Shown: positions 1-10,700 of the stretch, piece by piece | Layout: every line of letters begins with the position of its first letter | Position numbering within the stretch: position 1 is the first letter of the stretch | Position numbers and translations under genes: made by a program | Assembly (NCBI GenBank): GCA_017979445.1 | Contig: JADQWC010000029.1 | Location: forward strand, 1-64,000 | Length of the DNA stretch: 64,000 nucleotides | Source of the DNA: Akebia trifoliata | Lineage: Eukaryota > Streptophyta > Magnoliopsida > Ranunculales > Lardizabalaceae | Reading direction: 5' to 3' | Notes under the pieces: model-generated | Databases searched by the model: none | What the model was told of the DNA's origin: nothing | The model's input: only the letters and a program-made list of their open reading frames with translations

Positions 1-127
1 CTGTTCCAAATCTATTCATTCCAGATTCTATCTACCACTCTTTTCCAGATATCATTTTCAATCGTTTTCTCTCCCAGATTTATTTCTTGGTCTCAGTTTT
101 ACGCAGCCAGATTCCGCCAGGTCGGGT

Positions 128-895
128 TTTCTCGGAACTATGCTCAGATGCCGCCAAGGGTTTTCTTGGAATATGCTCAGATGCCGCCGAGGGTTTTCTC
201 GAACTATGCGCAGATGCCGCCAAGGGTTTTCTTGGAATTATGCTCAGATACCGCCGAGGGTTTTCTCGGAACTATGCAAATGCCGCCAAGGGTTTTCTTG
301 GAATTATGCTCAGATGCCACCAAGGTTTTCTTGGAATTATGCTCAGATACCGCCGAGGGTTTTCTCGGAACTATGCTCAAATGTCGCCAAGGGTTTTCTT
401 GCAACTATGCTCAGATGCCGCCAAGGGTTTTCTTGGAATTATGCTCAGATACCGCCAAGGATTTTCTCGGAACTATGCTCAGATGCCGCCAAGGGTTTTC
501 TTGGAATTATGCTCAGATGCCACCAAGGGTTTTCTTGGAATTATGCTCAGATGCCGCCGAGGGTTTTCTAAGAATTATGCTCAGATAACCGCCAAGGGTT
601 TTCTTGGAATTATGCTCAGATGCCACCGAGGTTTTTCTCGGAACTATGCTCAGATGCCGCCACAGGGTTTTCTTGAATTATGCTCAGATGCCGCCGAGGG
701 TTTTCTTGGAATTATGCTCAGATGCCGCCGAGGGTTTTCTCGGAACTATGCTCAGATGCCGCCAAGGGTTTTCTTGGAATTATGCTCAGATGCCGCCGAG
801 GGTTTTCTCGAAACTATGCTCAGTTACCGCCGAGGGTTTTCTCGGAATTATGCTCAGATGCCACCAAGGGTTTTCTTGTAATTATGCTCAGTTTA
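128..895 (+). repeat. 34-bp tandem array (about 22 copies) in the X1 3' region
   Basis: The unit is 34 bp, with the core ATGCTCAGATGCCGCC followed by (A/G)AGGGTTTTCT(T/C)GGAA. Copies differ mainly by AAGGG/GAGGG and CTTGG/CTCGG, so two subtypes are interleaved. Because 34 is not a multiple of 3, all three forward frames stay open in places and produce long repetitive reading frames with no protein meaning. Bases 1-127 before it are unique pyrimidine-rich sequence in which I see no gene. Confidence 0.95.
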
Positions 896-1220
896 TATTT
901 ACTTCATGCTCAGATTTGACTCATTTCCAACTCAAACTCTTTGAAATCTATTTCAGATTTTGAGTCCACACACTTGCACAGTTGTTACATCAGTCAAGGA
1001 GAATTTTTTAAAAAATTCAAGGATCTGACACTGCTAGTGAGAGCTCGCGCTCAAGGACCTGATATTTTTCTAGTTCGGGGAGAGTTTACGCTCAATGATC
1101 CGAATGCCCCGACGAATTGTTAAATCAGGCTGCAAAATGAACTGTCACTAGCTTTGGCATTCGGATATCGCACTCTCTACCAAAATAGATTTGCTATCTA
1201 GTTTGCTTCAACCCTTTGCC

Positions 1221-1233
1221 AAAGAGGGGCATC
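1221..1233 (+). other. Polypurine tract of X1
   Basis: AAAGAGGGGCATC lies directly before the LTR start TGTAGACACC at 1234. This is the usual plus-strand priming position and shows that the LTR is the 3' one. Bases 896-1220 are unique 3' UTR with no recognisable gene. Confidence 0.8.
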
Positions 1234-2029
1234 TGTAGACACCCCATTTTTGCAGCCGCCTGATTAACCAAGTCGTCAACCCGATCGCAAAGGTTCCCAA
1301 TGATGGATGTCTATTCCAATGCTTTATTTTGTTACCAGATATGTTTCAGAAATCCGGATGAGGTATCTCGAACTGACAAAACTTAGAAACCACGCTACGC
1401 TAGGAAAATACTACCCCAGAAACATAGAAATCATCATCCTGCAGCCAAAAAAGAAGCTTCACGATAAAAATCACTAAAAATGACCAAATTACCAAAATAC
1501 CCCTAACATCAAAACAACCTAGAGCCTACATTACGCTTAGGAAAATCTGTTCAAATACATAAAATGACAAATCGAAACCAAATAAATCATTTCGCCAATT
1601 TTCACAAAATTTGACAAAATTACAAAAATACCCCTCATAAAATTCACGATTATTTCACGCAAAAAATTTCATAAATGACAAAAACCAACATTTCGATTGA
1701 ATTCCTTACAAAATACTGATTTCAAAACATCCTGGAACATTGAAAAACGACTTAAAACGTAAAAAATCCTCTCCGAGGGCAAAATGGTAATTTCACAATT
1801 TTAATAATTAAAATTTTCGAAATTAATAAATAAATCATTAAATAATGTAAAGTGAAATATTAATGAAATTAATTATTAAAATTTAAACCAAAAAATTTAT
1901 CAATCAGGTTTTCAAGCAAAATTGTTGAGGGTTCGCAAGATATTTCTTTAAGGACCCCTCCATTTAGGGGTCCAAAGAATTAAAGATATAATAGAGGGGG
2001 GTTCTCCAAAATTTAAAGTCAATCAAGCA

Positions 2030-2400
2030 AGACTAAGGTCAAGATATTAAAGTCAATCAAATAAAACTAAAGTCAAAATTAAAGTCAATTAAGTAGGACT
2101 AGAGTCAAGTATTAAAGTCAATCTCATAAGACTAAAGTCAAAACCCTAAATCAAAATCCTAATCTAAACTAATCGAGTCAATCTCATAAGACTAAGGTCA
2201 AAACCCTAAATCAAAACCCTAATCTAATCAAGTCAATCTCATAAGACCAAGGTCAAAACCCTAAATCAAAACCCTAATCTAAACTAATCAAATCAATCTC
2301 ATAAGACTAAAGTCAAAACCTTAAATTAAAACCCTAAAGACTAAGTCAAAACCCTAATTGAAACCCTAAAAGAAACCCTAATCAAACCCTAATGCTTCTA
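2030..2400 (+). repeat. Repeat block with telo-box-like CCCTAA motifs in the X1 LTR
   Basis: Units of about 60 bp built from GTCAATCTCATAAGACTAA and AAAACCCTAAATCAAAACCC motifs. Many AAACCCTAA strings match the plant telo-box core. The block lies immediately upstream of the TATA box, so within the promoter (U3) part of the LTR. The same block is present at 38460-38840 in X2 and, decayed, at 55440-55800 in X3. Confidence 0.8.
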
Positions 2401-2407
2401 AAAACTT

Positions 2408-2415
2408 TATAAATA
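2408..2415 (+). promoter_or_regulatory. TATA box of the X1 LTR
   Basis: TATAAATA within ACTTTATAAATAGGAGC. The equivalent is found in X2 (near 38846) and X3 (near 55805), each followed by ACCCTATTTTCGTATC-like or similar sequence, where the transcript start would be expected. Confidence 0.6.
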
Positions 2416-3017
2416 GGAGCATCCACACCCTATTTTCGTATCAAAGAAAAAACCCTAGAAAAAGTAGGTGAAGAAGCCTCCATAGCCTCCCCAAAACCCT
2501 AATTTTGGAGCCCCAACTCCTTCCCTAACACCCCTACTCCGATTTTAGCCTAAAAAACACCCAAAAACCTCTCAAAAACATTCCAGAAATCCACAACAAA
2601 TTTGAAGCACTCAGATCCAAGAAGGAGATACCTTACCTCGGAGATCAGGAATCAGATCCGGAGATAGAACGAAGTAAGGAATACGGTACAAGGAGCCATT
2701 CTAACCAGATCTGAGGGAATAACACTTTTGTAGATCAAAGGTAAATTTTTTTTCTATTTTTTTTTAATCTAGGTTTATCATTAGCAATGTAGATCTATTC
2801 GGGATAAGTAGAGACCAGCATTGGCCGGGCGGGGTTGGTGCCTAATACCTTCCAACCCCGTAACATGATCCCCGGATTCAGATTTCTATAGTAGATTAGT
2901 AGTTTTTATCCATTGTAGGGTCAGTTTGGTTCCTAGACCACAATAACTAGGTGGCGACTCCCAAACCTCAAGGGTCAAAAGCGGATCCGCGCACCCCGCG
3001 GATCGAGGGCGCTTTCA

Positions 3018-3533
3018 CACGGAGCTAGATATTGATCAGCACGGAGCTGGGGTTTGTTAGCACGGAGCTGAAGGTTTATTGACGCGGAGCCAAAGGTTTG
3101 TCAGCAAGGAGCAGGAGGTTCATCGGTACGGAACCGGAGGTTTGTCAACACAGAGCTGGAGGTTTGTCGGCATGAAGAGCCAAAGGTTTATCAGCACAGG
3201 GCTGGAGGGTAATCGGCACGGAGCCGAAGGTTCATCAGCACGAGCTGGAGGTTTGTCAGCACGGAACTGGAGGTTTATCGACACAAAGCCGAAGGTTTAT
3301 CGACACGGAACCGAAGGTTTGTCAGCACGGAGCTGGAAGTTTATCGGCACAGAGCCGAAGGTTCATCAGCATGGAGCTAGAGGTTTGTAGGCACGGAGCC
3401 GAAGGTTTATCAGTAAGGAGCTATAGGTTTATCAGCATGGAGCTAGAGGTTTATCAGCACAGAGCCGAAGGTTCATCAACACGGAGTCGGAGGTTTGTCA
3501 GCACGGAGTTGGAGGTTTATCGGCGCGGAGCCA
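3018..3533 (+). repeat. 22-bp tandem array (about 23 copies)
   Basis: The unit is close to CGGCACGGAGCCGAAGGTTTAT, with alternating GGAGCTGGAGG and GGAGCCGAAGG forms. It starts directly at the end of the X1 LTR, so X1 probably inserted into it. A reading frame through it (3079-3390) only reflects the repeat. The following 3534-3922 is unique sequence with no recognisable gene. Confidence 0.9.
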
Positions 3534-3922
3534 TGAAACACATTTTGTAAAAATGGATTACTGTAGAAATATTGAGTTTAAAAAACCATTTTGTTAGTCC
3601 CTCAATTCAATTATCTGAAATCAAGATCGGCCAGTCAAATCCCCAAGGAAAAGGTGGCGCATAATGGCACTCTTAAATCACCTTATTTCCTTAAATAGAC
3701 ATAGTCTATCCCCCTCGTATCAATAGGGTAAGATCGTTCTTAGGCACCGACTTTGATCAAGAATTGCAATTGGTGCTTAAATTTTTTTATTTTTATTTTT
3801 CAAATCTAGTTTGTTGGAAAATGATTGGATTTATTTGAATTGATCGACCAATTATTGATCTTGATGGTTCACACATAGGTTATAGACATGGTTGAGATTG
3901 AATGAGAGATCTGGTTTGAGTT

Positions 3923-4503
3923 GGGTACGGGTTGTGGACCCGACTCGAAATGGATATGGGTCGTGAACCCATTTTGAAGTGGATATGGGTCGTAGACCCC
4001 GTTTGAAATAGATACGGGTCGTGGACTCATTTTGGTTTAGATATGGGTTGTAGACCCATTTGGAAATGGATATGGGTCGTGGACCCATTTGAAAGTGGAT
4101 ATGGTTCTTAGACCCAGTTGGAAGTGGGTATGGATCGTAGACCCATTTGGAAACAGATATGGGTCGTAGACCCATTTGAGAATGGATCTTGAAGCGGATG
4201 TGGGTCGTTGACCCATTTGAAAGTGGATATGGGTCGTAAACCCAGTTGGAAGTGGGTATGGGTCGTAGACCTATTTGAAAATGGATATGGGTCGTGGACC
4301 CATTTGAAAATGAAATTTGAAGCGGATGTGGGTCGTGGACCCATTGGAAGTGGATATGGGTCGTAGACCCAGTTGGAAGTGGGTATGGGTCGTAAACCCA
4401 TTTGGAAACGGATATGGGTCGTGGACCCATTTGAGAATGGATCTTGAAGCGGATGTGGGTCGTGGACCTACTTGAAATGGATATGGGTAAACGATCCATT
4501 TTG
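3923..4503 (+). repeat. 29-bp tandem array with a 128-bp higher-order period
   Basis: The 29-bp unit is near GATATGGGTCGTGGACCCAT plus TTGAAAATG. Each unit contains the short palindrome GGGTC-GTG-GACCC. A variant junction (TTGARAATGRATCTTGAAGCGGATG type) recurs at about 4176, 4304 and 4431, which gives a higher-order period of about 128 bp (four units plus 12 bp). Long minus-strand frames through it are repeat artefacts. Confidence 0.9.
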
Positions 4504-5288
4504 AAGCGGATTAATGAGCTGACCGAAGTGCTTTTATACTGGCCCGCTCTTTAAAAATGGACCAGAACCTTAATTTTTGTCGAAATTTTTTATTTTTTAT
4601 TTTTTTTAGATTTTGAGGCACATAGCCTCTGTTTTTTGGCTTGGGGTACATAAATTTTTTTTTTTTATAATGCAAAGCATAAACAAAGATTTCCCCCTTT
4701 ATCTAAGGGGACATGTAAAGAAATAAAACAAAAACAAGCCTAAAATCTATACAACTTGCCTTCGTGGGCTAAAAAAAATTTACAAAGTCATCTCCTTGGA
4801 TTGGAAAAATTACAATAATGAGAGGGTTGATAAATTATTTTTTCAAAATTGTGTCCTAAGCCTCTAATCGTATTTAATGCATGCGGCTATAGGTGGCTTC
4901 ATGGTTACCCATTCTTCAAACCTCAATGCATACCGAAGTACACATGTCTTAGGTTGGTGATTGGGTTAGATGTGTTCGTCCCCGTTCCCAAAATAAGCAA
5001 TCTCGAATCGTGAAACTACTAAGCATCTGGGTTTTAACTTTTATAGGTAGAGGAGGTTTCTGTAACGGGCTATGCAAGCGTAAGTGCACAAGTGCATTTT
5101 AAAAAGAAGTATCAACCCCCTTAACAAGCATTTAACCCACAAAAGAGTCAAAGAAAATATTACAACCATTCCCCAAGAAAAAAAAAAGTAAAGTACCAAA
5201 CAAAACACAAACAACAACAATGTTAGTAAACACATAAAAAAAAATTTGTTGTAAAAATGGCCAAATGGTCATGGTTTGAACCCGCAAA
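4504..5288 (-). other. Probable leader of minus-strand element Y1; no gene seen
   Basis: AT-rich with several T or A runs. Read on the minus strand it follows the primer-binding site at 5308-5289, where the untranslated leader of a Tat-like element belongs. No gag domain is recognisable before the 29-bp array. Confidence 0.4.
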
Positions 5289-5308
5289 CTCCTTAGTGGA
5301 GTCACCAA
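5289..5308 (-). other. Primer-binding site of Y1
   Basis: On the minus strand this reads TTGGTGACTCCACTAAGGAG, three bases after the LTR. It matches the family X primer sites (TGGCGACTCCACTGGGGAC) at 15 of 19 positions. Sites of this type in Tat/Ogre elements are usually assigned to an arginine tRNA; I could not check the tRNA here. Confidence 0.6.
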
Positions 5309-6325
5309 GTTGTAGACATGAAAATGTTCAACTTTGAACCTCTGCTACATTGTTTGGAGTCGCCACCATTCTTTTTTGGAAATGGGTGTGAATAGACACC
5401 CGAATCAATTCTTTTGAAAACCATTTTTTCATGGCATTTGTAGTGACTCTCAATCATGGAAAATGTATGGTCTACCTAAGATATAGGTAAGGGGATTCAG
5501 TTAGAAAATGGGGAAGGTGTTAAGCATCCCATTATTTCCACCTATAATGGTTACCTTTAGATTTGGTCATTTTTGAAAAAATTAACATAACAAGTAAAAT
5601 GCATGAGATGCATGAAATGAGTGGGTGCACATAGTGTGTATGTACCCCTTTGAAAGAGGATTTAATGTTTGTGTAGACATGAGGAATATCTTATAGGAAA
5701 GGATATCCCATAAAGTCATCACATTTTTACATGAATTGGGATGTTGGTTTAGGATGTTAGAGAAGTTCCATGAATGGAGTTCCCTTTAGGTCTACAACCT
5801 TAATGCATGCATGCTTAGCTAGAAAATTAGTGTTTTAGCCCCATCAAGAGAGCTACACAATTCTTCATCATTGCCAAGCATGTGTGGTGTGTGTGAATGG
5901 TGTATATTATGATGCATGAGATAAAAGTGGGTAAAGAAGGGCTTCAACCTCCATCCTTTCGACCAAACCGCCTCAAGCATTCTATGCCCAAGGTTGAGGT
6001 TTAATCTCCTTGAAATGAAGGAGGGTTTTCCATCATATCCTAAAGGTTTCTAAAAAGAAAAAGAGAGGGATAGAAAAAGAAGATGCAAGTTAAAAAAAAT
6101 AAATAACAACTACTATACCCACCTTGTCCCCTTGGAGGTCTTAAACGAACTTGAGCTTGAGAAATAAACTTGAGAGTTGAAGGATGTAGTTGAGGGTTGA
6201 GAGAGTTGAATGATGTAGTTGAGGGTTGAGAGAGTTGAAGGTTGAGAGATGAGTAGAAATTTTGGTGGAGTTTTAAGTTGAAAGATGGGGGCTTGAGAGC
6301 ATGAGTTGTTCATAGAAAATGAGGG

Positions 6326-6333
6326 TATTTATA
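6326..6333 (-). promoter_or_regulatory. TATA box of the Y1 LTR
   Basis: TATAAATA on the minus strand in CTCTATAAATACCCTC. The corresponding site in the Y2 LTRs (near 32436 and 42884) has changed to CTATAGAAA or CTATAAAAA. Confidence 0.5.
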
Positions 6334-7054
6334 GAGTTTTTGGAGAATTTTTTGAGATAAAGTAGTCCAACCCTAAAAATAAAGAAAATGTACATAGGGT
6401 TTAGGTTATTTCTTTTTGGATTTTTCATTTGTATGAGAATAAATATGACATTTGTGAAGAAATCCTAAAAGTATTCTTTGATCTTCAGTTTTTTGATAAA
6501 TAGAGATGAGAAAATAAAAGTACTTTTGAGAGGATGAATAGGGGAGTGACATGTGTAAAGGTGGAGTGGTAGGTAAAAAGTAGATCTTGGTTCATTTGTA
6601 AATAACTCATAAAGCAAGGGTGGAAGTGTATTTTTGAAATAGACCAATGGGAAAACAAAGGTACTTTTGGGAGGGTGAATAGGAGAATGACATGTGTAAA
6701 AAGGAAGTGGTAGGTGAAAAATAGACCTTGGTTCATTTGTAAATAACTCATAAAGCAAGGGTGGAAGTATATTTTTGAAATGGACCAATGGGAGAACTCC
6801 ATGTATGTACTTGAAGATTCCCACCTTTTGAGAGCATAATGGGAAGTTCTCTCACCTTTATGGATTATTACCAAAGACCAAAGTATCTTTTGGTTTGACC
6901 ACACCTTTTGAGAAGGGCATTATTGAATTTTCACAAAGGGGAGTTGACTTTCCGATTAGATGATGCATTGGATATTGAGGGCTTATAAGGTATCAACATG
7001 TTTCATCTTGTGAAGGGGTATGAGAGAATTGGTTTGTAGTAGGCTTGGTGTTGC

Positions 7055-7215
7055 GCTTGGGTTTGGGTTAGAATATGGACTTGGGCTTGGTTTTAGGATA
7101 TGGACTTGGGTTTGGGTTTAGAATGGACTTGGTTTTGGTTTTATGATGTGGACTTGGGTTTGGGTTTAGGATGGACTTGATTTTGGTTTTAGGATATGGA
7201 CTTGGGTTTGAAGTG
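7055..7215 (+). repeat. Degenerate GGACTTGGGTTTGGG repeats in the Y1 LTR
   Basis: Irregular units of about 25-35 bp of the form ATGGACTTGGGTTTGGGTTTAGG. A shorter trace of the same motif is present at 33225-33260 in Y2. Confidence 0.6.
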
Positions 7216-7391
7216 GATTAGGGACAAGGTATATGCATGCAATGATATGAAATGCAATAAGTATGCATGTATGCATGAATAATGATGCTAAGTGGCGATG
7301 CGGGTCCATTGAGAGGCTTAAGTCTAACTCGCAATCAATTCAAGGAAATTTGGATTTTCCTAACGGGTTCGTGCAAATTGGGATGTCTACA

Positions 7392-8020
7392 GTCATTATG
7401 CAACGCAAACTCTATCTCCTCAGATCACCAAAGTTTTACTTAAACTACCACAACTCATGTCCATACATTCGGACGTTAAAAAGGCCCATCCCACGTTGGG
7501 GGCAAGGCCAAATCGAAGAAGAATCATCACATTTCCCATTCCACCTCAACAAGGACAACAATCTCCTTCAATTTCAAAGTCAATGAGAAAGAGAAGAAAG
7601 TCAAAACCAAGTACAGGGTCAAATAAATGAAAGAGAGTAACAAAAAAGAAGGCTTTCCGAGTTTTACCCGCAGACCTCGAAGACATCCTTCAACAATCTC
7701 CTCGTTTGTCGGTTACTCTTTTAGAATTCTTACCAAAGAAGCTCTTGAAGAAAGTCTACACGGTTTTATGTCATCAAGTGAAAGCGGAAGTGTTAGAAGA
7801 TGTAATTGATGATAGGTCCAGAGAACATCCTATTACTTCTAGTGATGGAAATCAACGGCTTGAGAAAGACAATAACACCTCGAAAATACAAAATTCGTGG
7901 GTCGACTTGGATTTCTCCAGTGAATTCCAAAAAGTTCAGCTTACTTCAAAGCAAAGTTCAACTGAATCAAAATAAAAAGTTCAACCTGACATAGATCCAC
8001 AACAAGATAGTATGTGCATG
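7392..8020 (+). pseudogene. Element A gag/protease spacer remnant
   Basis: Open stretches in changing frames include phrases such as LPADLEDILQQSPRLSVTLL and EFLPKKLLKKVYTVL. They resemble the poorly conserved region before the Tat protease. Stops and frameshifts occur throughout, so no continuous product is possible. I infer the identity mainly from its position just before the protease; a diverged C-terminal gag piece is also possible. Confidence 0.45.
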
Positions 8021-8527
8021 GCCACAATTACCCTCACTGATGAGGATCTCCAATTGGGGTCTTGACTTCACAATAGGCCTATTTACGTCACAGGTTATGT
8101 GAGGGAGAATAAAGTTCAAAGAATTCTCTTGGATTATGGTTCTGTAGTCAACATCATACCAATTTGTACTATGAAACAAGTTGGGATCTCGTCGGATCAA
8201 CTTGCTCGCAGTAAGTTGATGACCCAAGGCTTCAACTTGGGTGGTCAGAGAGCTATTGGCATGAAAAGAGTCAAGCTTTCTATCATAGATTTGGAGTCAA
8301 TAGCGCTCTTCCACGTGAGTAATTGTAAAACTTTATATCACTTGCTTCTCAGTCGATCGTAACTACATGAAACTAGAGTAGTACCATCCACGTTACATCA
8401 ATGCTTCAAGTATTACCAAGATGGTGTGCAGAAACGTGTAGTAGCCGAAGATCAACTGTTTGACAAGGCAGAAACGTATTTTACAAATGTAAAATTTTAT
8501 TTTGGAGGTGACATCATTCAAGAAGCA
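8021..8527 (+). pseudogene. Element A retropepsin (aspartic protease) remnant
   Basis: The frame reads MATITLTDEDLQ, a stop, then RPIYVTGYV...RILLDYGSVVNIIP...MKQVGIS...TQGFNLGGQRAIG...LFHVSNCKTLYHLLLSR, then after another stop VVPSTLHQCFKYY...ETYFTNVKFYFGGDII. LLDYGS holds the active-site aspartate, and the GFNLGGQRAIG and TLHQCFKYY blocks are typical of Tat-type proteases. The domain would cut the polyprotein in the virus-like particle. At least two in-frame stops (in the LGS-stop-LHNRP and SRS-stop segments) inactivate it. It ends abruptly where a family B LTR fragment starts. Confidence 0.75.
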
Positions 8528-9076
8528 TGATGAGTGTCTCCAAACACTCAATTATACGCACATTTTCTGGATATTTATATTAATTTTTGTACTTATTTCT
8601 CTATATTAAGGTATTAATCATGATAAGCCTCAAAACACCATGTTGCATGTTAATTAGGCTTAATTATATATAAATAAATTCATTTACTAGATAAATATAA
8701 TTACGTGTGTTTCTTGTGCAGGAAATCAATATTTTAGAATCAAAATCTTACGACAAAAGCATTTGGGCCCACTTTGTAATGCCCTAATCCTTAACTCATA
8801 TTCTCCTCTTTTATCTTTTTGTGCAAAGAAAAGTGGAGGCTACTTTTAAACTCTTTTACATATATTTTTCTCTATAAATAGAGCCTCCATCTCTAGGGAA
8901 AGGGTCCCATCTTGATTATCTTATCCAAGACTCCTTTAATCTAAGGCTCTTAGCTTCTTCTCTTATTTTTTGTATTTTTATCTTCTACTTATTTTCTTTT
9001 GGCTAAAAGTTTTGTAAGAAGTAGAAAAAGAAGAAGAAATTGTAAGTTTCTCTATGAAATGAAGAAAAGTTCTTTG
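8528..9076 (+). mobile_element. Truncated family B LTR inside element A
   Basis: Aligns base for base with the first about 550 bp of the complete solo LTR at 19687-20861 (start TGATGAGTGTCTC, then CATGATAAGCCT, TTTGGGCCCAC, CTATAAATAGAGCCTC) and stops at GAAAAGTTCTTT. No second half and no clear target duplication are present. The reverse-transcriptase region of A is missing at this point, so a deletion accompanied or followed the insertion. Confidence 0.8.
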
Positions 9077-9750
9077 AGTCGATTCACTCAAGTACATCAT
9101 GACAAGACTAGTCTTGTCAGGAAGACTAGCCTTGTCAGGAAGACTAGCCAAATGGGTCCTTCTCTTATCAGAATTCGAGATTATTTACATCCCTCAAAAG
9201 ACTGTAAAAGGAGAAGTATTAGCTGACTTTCTTACTGATCATCCTATTCTAACTAAATGGGAATTATCTCATAACTTGCCTGACGAAGAAGTATTCCCTA
9301 TTGATGTGCTTCCAGCTTGGAGAATGTTCTTTGATGGTGTAGCTAGAAAAGATAGAGCGGGGGAAGGTGTAATTTTTATCAACAAAATGAAGTATGGCCA
9401 TTCTCGTTTTTCTTGACGAAACTATGTTCAAACAATGTCGCAAAATACCAATCTCTGATCACTGGTTTAGAACTCGGGCTAGAGATGAAGTTACACCAAC
9501 TTTATGTGTATGGGGACTCACAACTTGTCATTAACCAACTCTCAATAAAGTATGACGTTTGAAAGCATAAGTTATTGCCTTATCACCAATATGCTACACA
9601 ACTTCTAAGTCAATTTGAAGACCTCATCATCAAGCATATACTAAGAGTCGAAAACAAGTAGGCTGGCGCTTTAGCTAGTCTTGCTGCAAGTTTGGCTATG
9701 CCAGAAGAAGAGACAATGAGTATCCCTGTCTACCATAGGTGGGTACTACC
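9077..9750 (+). pseudogene. Element A RNase H region remnant
   Basis: The frame reads SGRLAKWVLLLSEFEIIYIP, then QKTVKGEVLADFLTDHPI...LPDEEVFPIDVLPAWRMFFDGVARK...GEGVIFI. This is the end of the first RNase H/tether segment followed by the second, archaeal-type RNase H (FDG...GEGV) characteristic of Tat elements. A short repeated SGRLALSGRLA comes from a small tandem duplication of AGACTAGCCTTGTCAGGA near 9110. A stop near 9415 and frame changes afterwards break it. Confidence 0.7.
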
Positions 9751-10691
9751 TGCTTTGATAGATGAAAATTGTAAGTCTCACGAAGGAAACGCAATCGAAA
9801 TCTTGCCAATTTCATGGGGATTACATTCGTCAACCACCGGAGCTATTACATCCTACAATCGCATCTTGGCCCTTTGATGGGTGGGGACTTGATGTCGTTA
9901 GACCACTCTCGAAATCTTCAAGATAACATCTTTATATCCTTGCCGTAACAGATTATTTTTCTAAGTGGGCTGAAACAGTTCCCCTTCGAGAAGTCAAGAA
10001 AGAAACGGTAGTCGACTTCATCAAAAATAATATCATCTTCCGTTATGGCATTCCATGATATATCATGACAGATAATGGGAAATCTTATAGCAAAGATGTT
10101 CTACATGTACAACGCTGCAACAAATGGACTCGTCGAAGCCTTCAACAAAACTCTTTGTAAGCTTTTTGAGAAGGTTGTTTCAAAATTGAAAAAAGATTGG
10201 CATTACGAATTGGGGAAGCACTATGGGCATACAGAACCTCATACAGCACCCCCACACAAGCCACACCTTACTCATTGGTTTATGGAGTTGAAGTTGTTCT
10301 CCCTTTGGAATGTCAGATACCTTCCCTAAGAATTACGATCCAAGAAGGTCTAACCTACGATGAGAATGCCAAGTTATGTCTGACTGAACTTGAAGCATTG
10401 GATGAAAATATATTAGACACACAACAACGACTAGAGAGTTACCAAGCCCGTCTGTCACGTGCATTCAATAAGAAAGTTTGATCACATTCTTTTCAAGTTG
10501 ACGATTTAGTTCTCATCGTACAACGACCAATCATCCTCTCACACCGTTCTGGAAAGAAGTTTGATCCAAAATGAGATGGGCCTCATGTAGTGAAAGAAAT
10601 ATACACCAATGGTGCGTACCTTCTTGTTACACTGGAAGGAGTACGTCTTAATCCAATCAACGACAACTTCCTCAAACGATACTATGCTTAA
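9751..10691 (+). pseudogene. Element A integrase remnant
   Basis: Reading across frames shows WPF-stop-WVG, then ILAVTDYFSKWAETVPLREV, VVDFIKNNIIFRYGIP, ITDNGKS-like MTDNGKS, NGLVEAFNKTLCKLFEKVVS, ALWAYRTSYSTPTQ, ATPYSLVYGVEVVLPLE and finally GAYLLVTLEGVRLNPINDNFLKRYYA before the stop. The second catalytic Asp (TDNG) and the Glu (NGLVEAFN) can be seen. The first is lost in the frameshifted DVV region, and the N-terminal zinc finger is missing. Several stops and frameshifts make it non-functional. Confidence 0.8.
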
Positions 10692-10700
10692 AAGAATGAT

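Larger units (their letters stand above)
1..3017 (+). mobile_element. 3' end of a Tat/Ogre-like Ty3/gypsy element (copy X1)
   Basis: The order is tandem array, short unique stretch, polypurine tract, then an LTR starting TGTAGACACCCC and ending CTTTCA. No coding domain falls inside the window, so only the 3' untranslated part is visible and pol would lie upstream of base 1. The LTR is the same family as those at 37672 and 54847, which are followed by a primer-binding site. This copy is not, and it is preceded by a purine tract, so it is a 3' LTR. Assignment to the Tat lineage is inferred from the LTR start, the primer site of its relatives and the tandem array before the 3' LTR. Confidence 0.75.
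1234..3017 (+). mobile_element. 3' LTR of X1 (family X, about 1784 bp)
   Basis: Starts TGTAGACACCCC and ends GGGCGCTTTCA. It aligns along its length with 37672-39448; about 6 differences in the first 170 bases by eye. It also aligns, more diverged, with 54847-56403 and with the inverted partial copy at 21310-22534. It contains a TATA box near 2408, a CCCTAA-rich repeat block upstream of it, and a conserved stretch GGTGGCGACTCCCAAACC near the end. The bases after it (CACGG...) belong to a different tandem array. Confidence 0.9.
5311..7391 (-). mobile_element. 5' LTR of Y1 (family Y, about 2081 bp, inverted)
   Basis: On the plus strand it begins TGTAGACATG and ends GGGATGTCTACA, a good inverted terminal pair. 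It matches the two LTRs of Y2 (31572-33659 and 42050-44094), including the GGAGTCGCCACCATTC block and the CAAATTGGG(A/G)TGTCTACA end, but is more diverged from them than they are from each other. It adjoins decayed element A at 7392, so Y1 probably inserted into A. Confidence 0.8.

Noticed and set aside
128..895. CRISPR-like array
   Set aside because: Units are contiguous with no unique spacers, and the context is a plant retrotransposon 3' region.
87..963. Long overlapping open frames in all forward frames
   Set aside because: They are produced by the 34-bp tandem array; residues simply repeat and no domain is present.
3079..3390. 103-codon repetitive frame
   Set aside because: By-product of the 22-bp array.
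3852..4499. 215-codon minus-strand frame rich in DPYP/RPIS repeats
   Set aside because: By-product of the 29-bp array; the flanks have no promoter or homologous protein.
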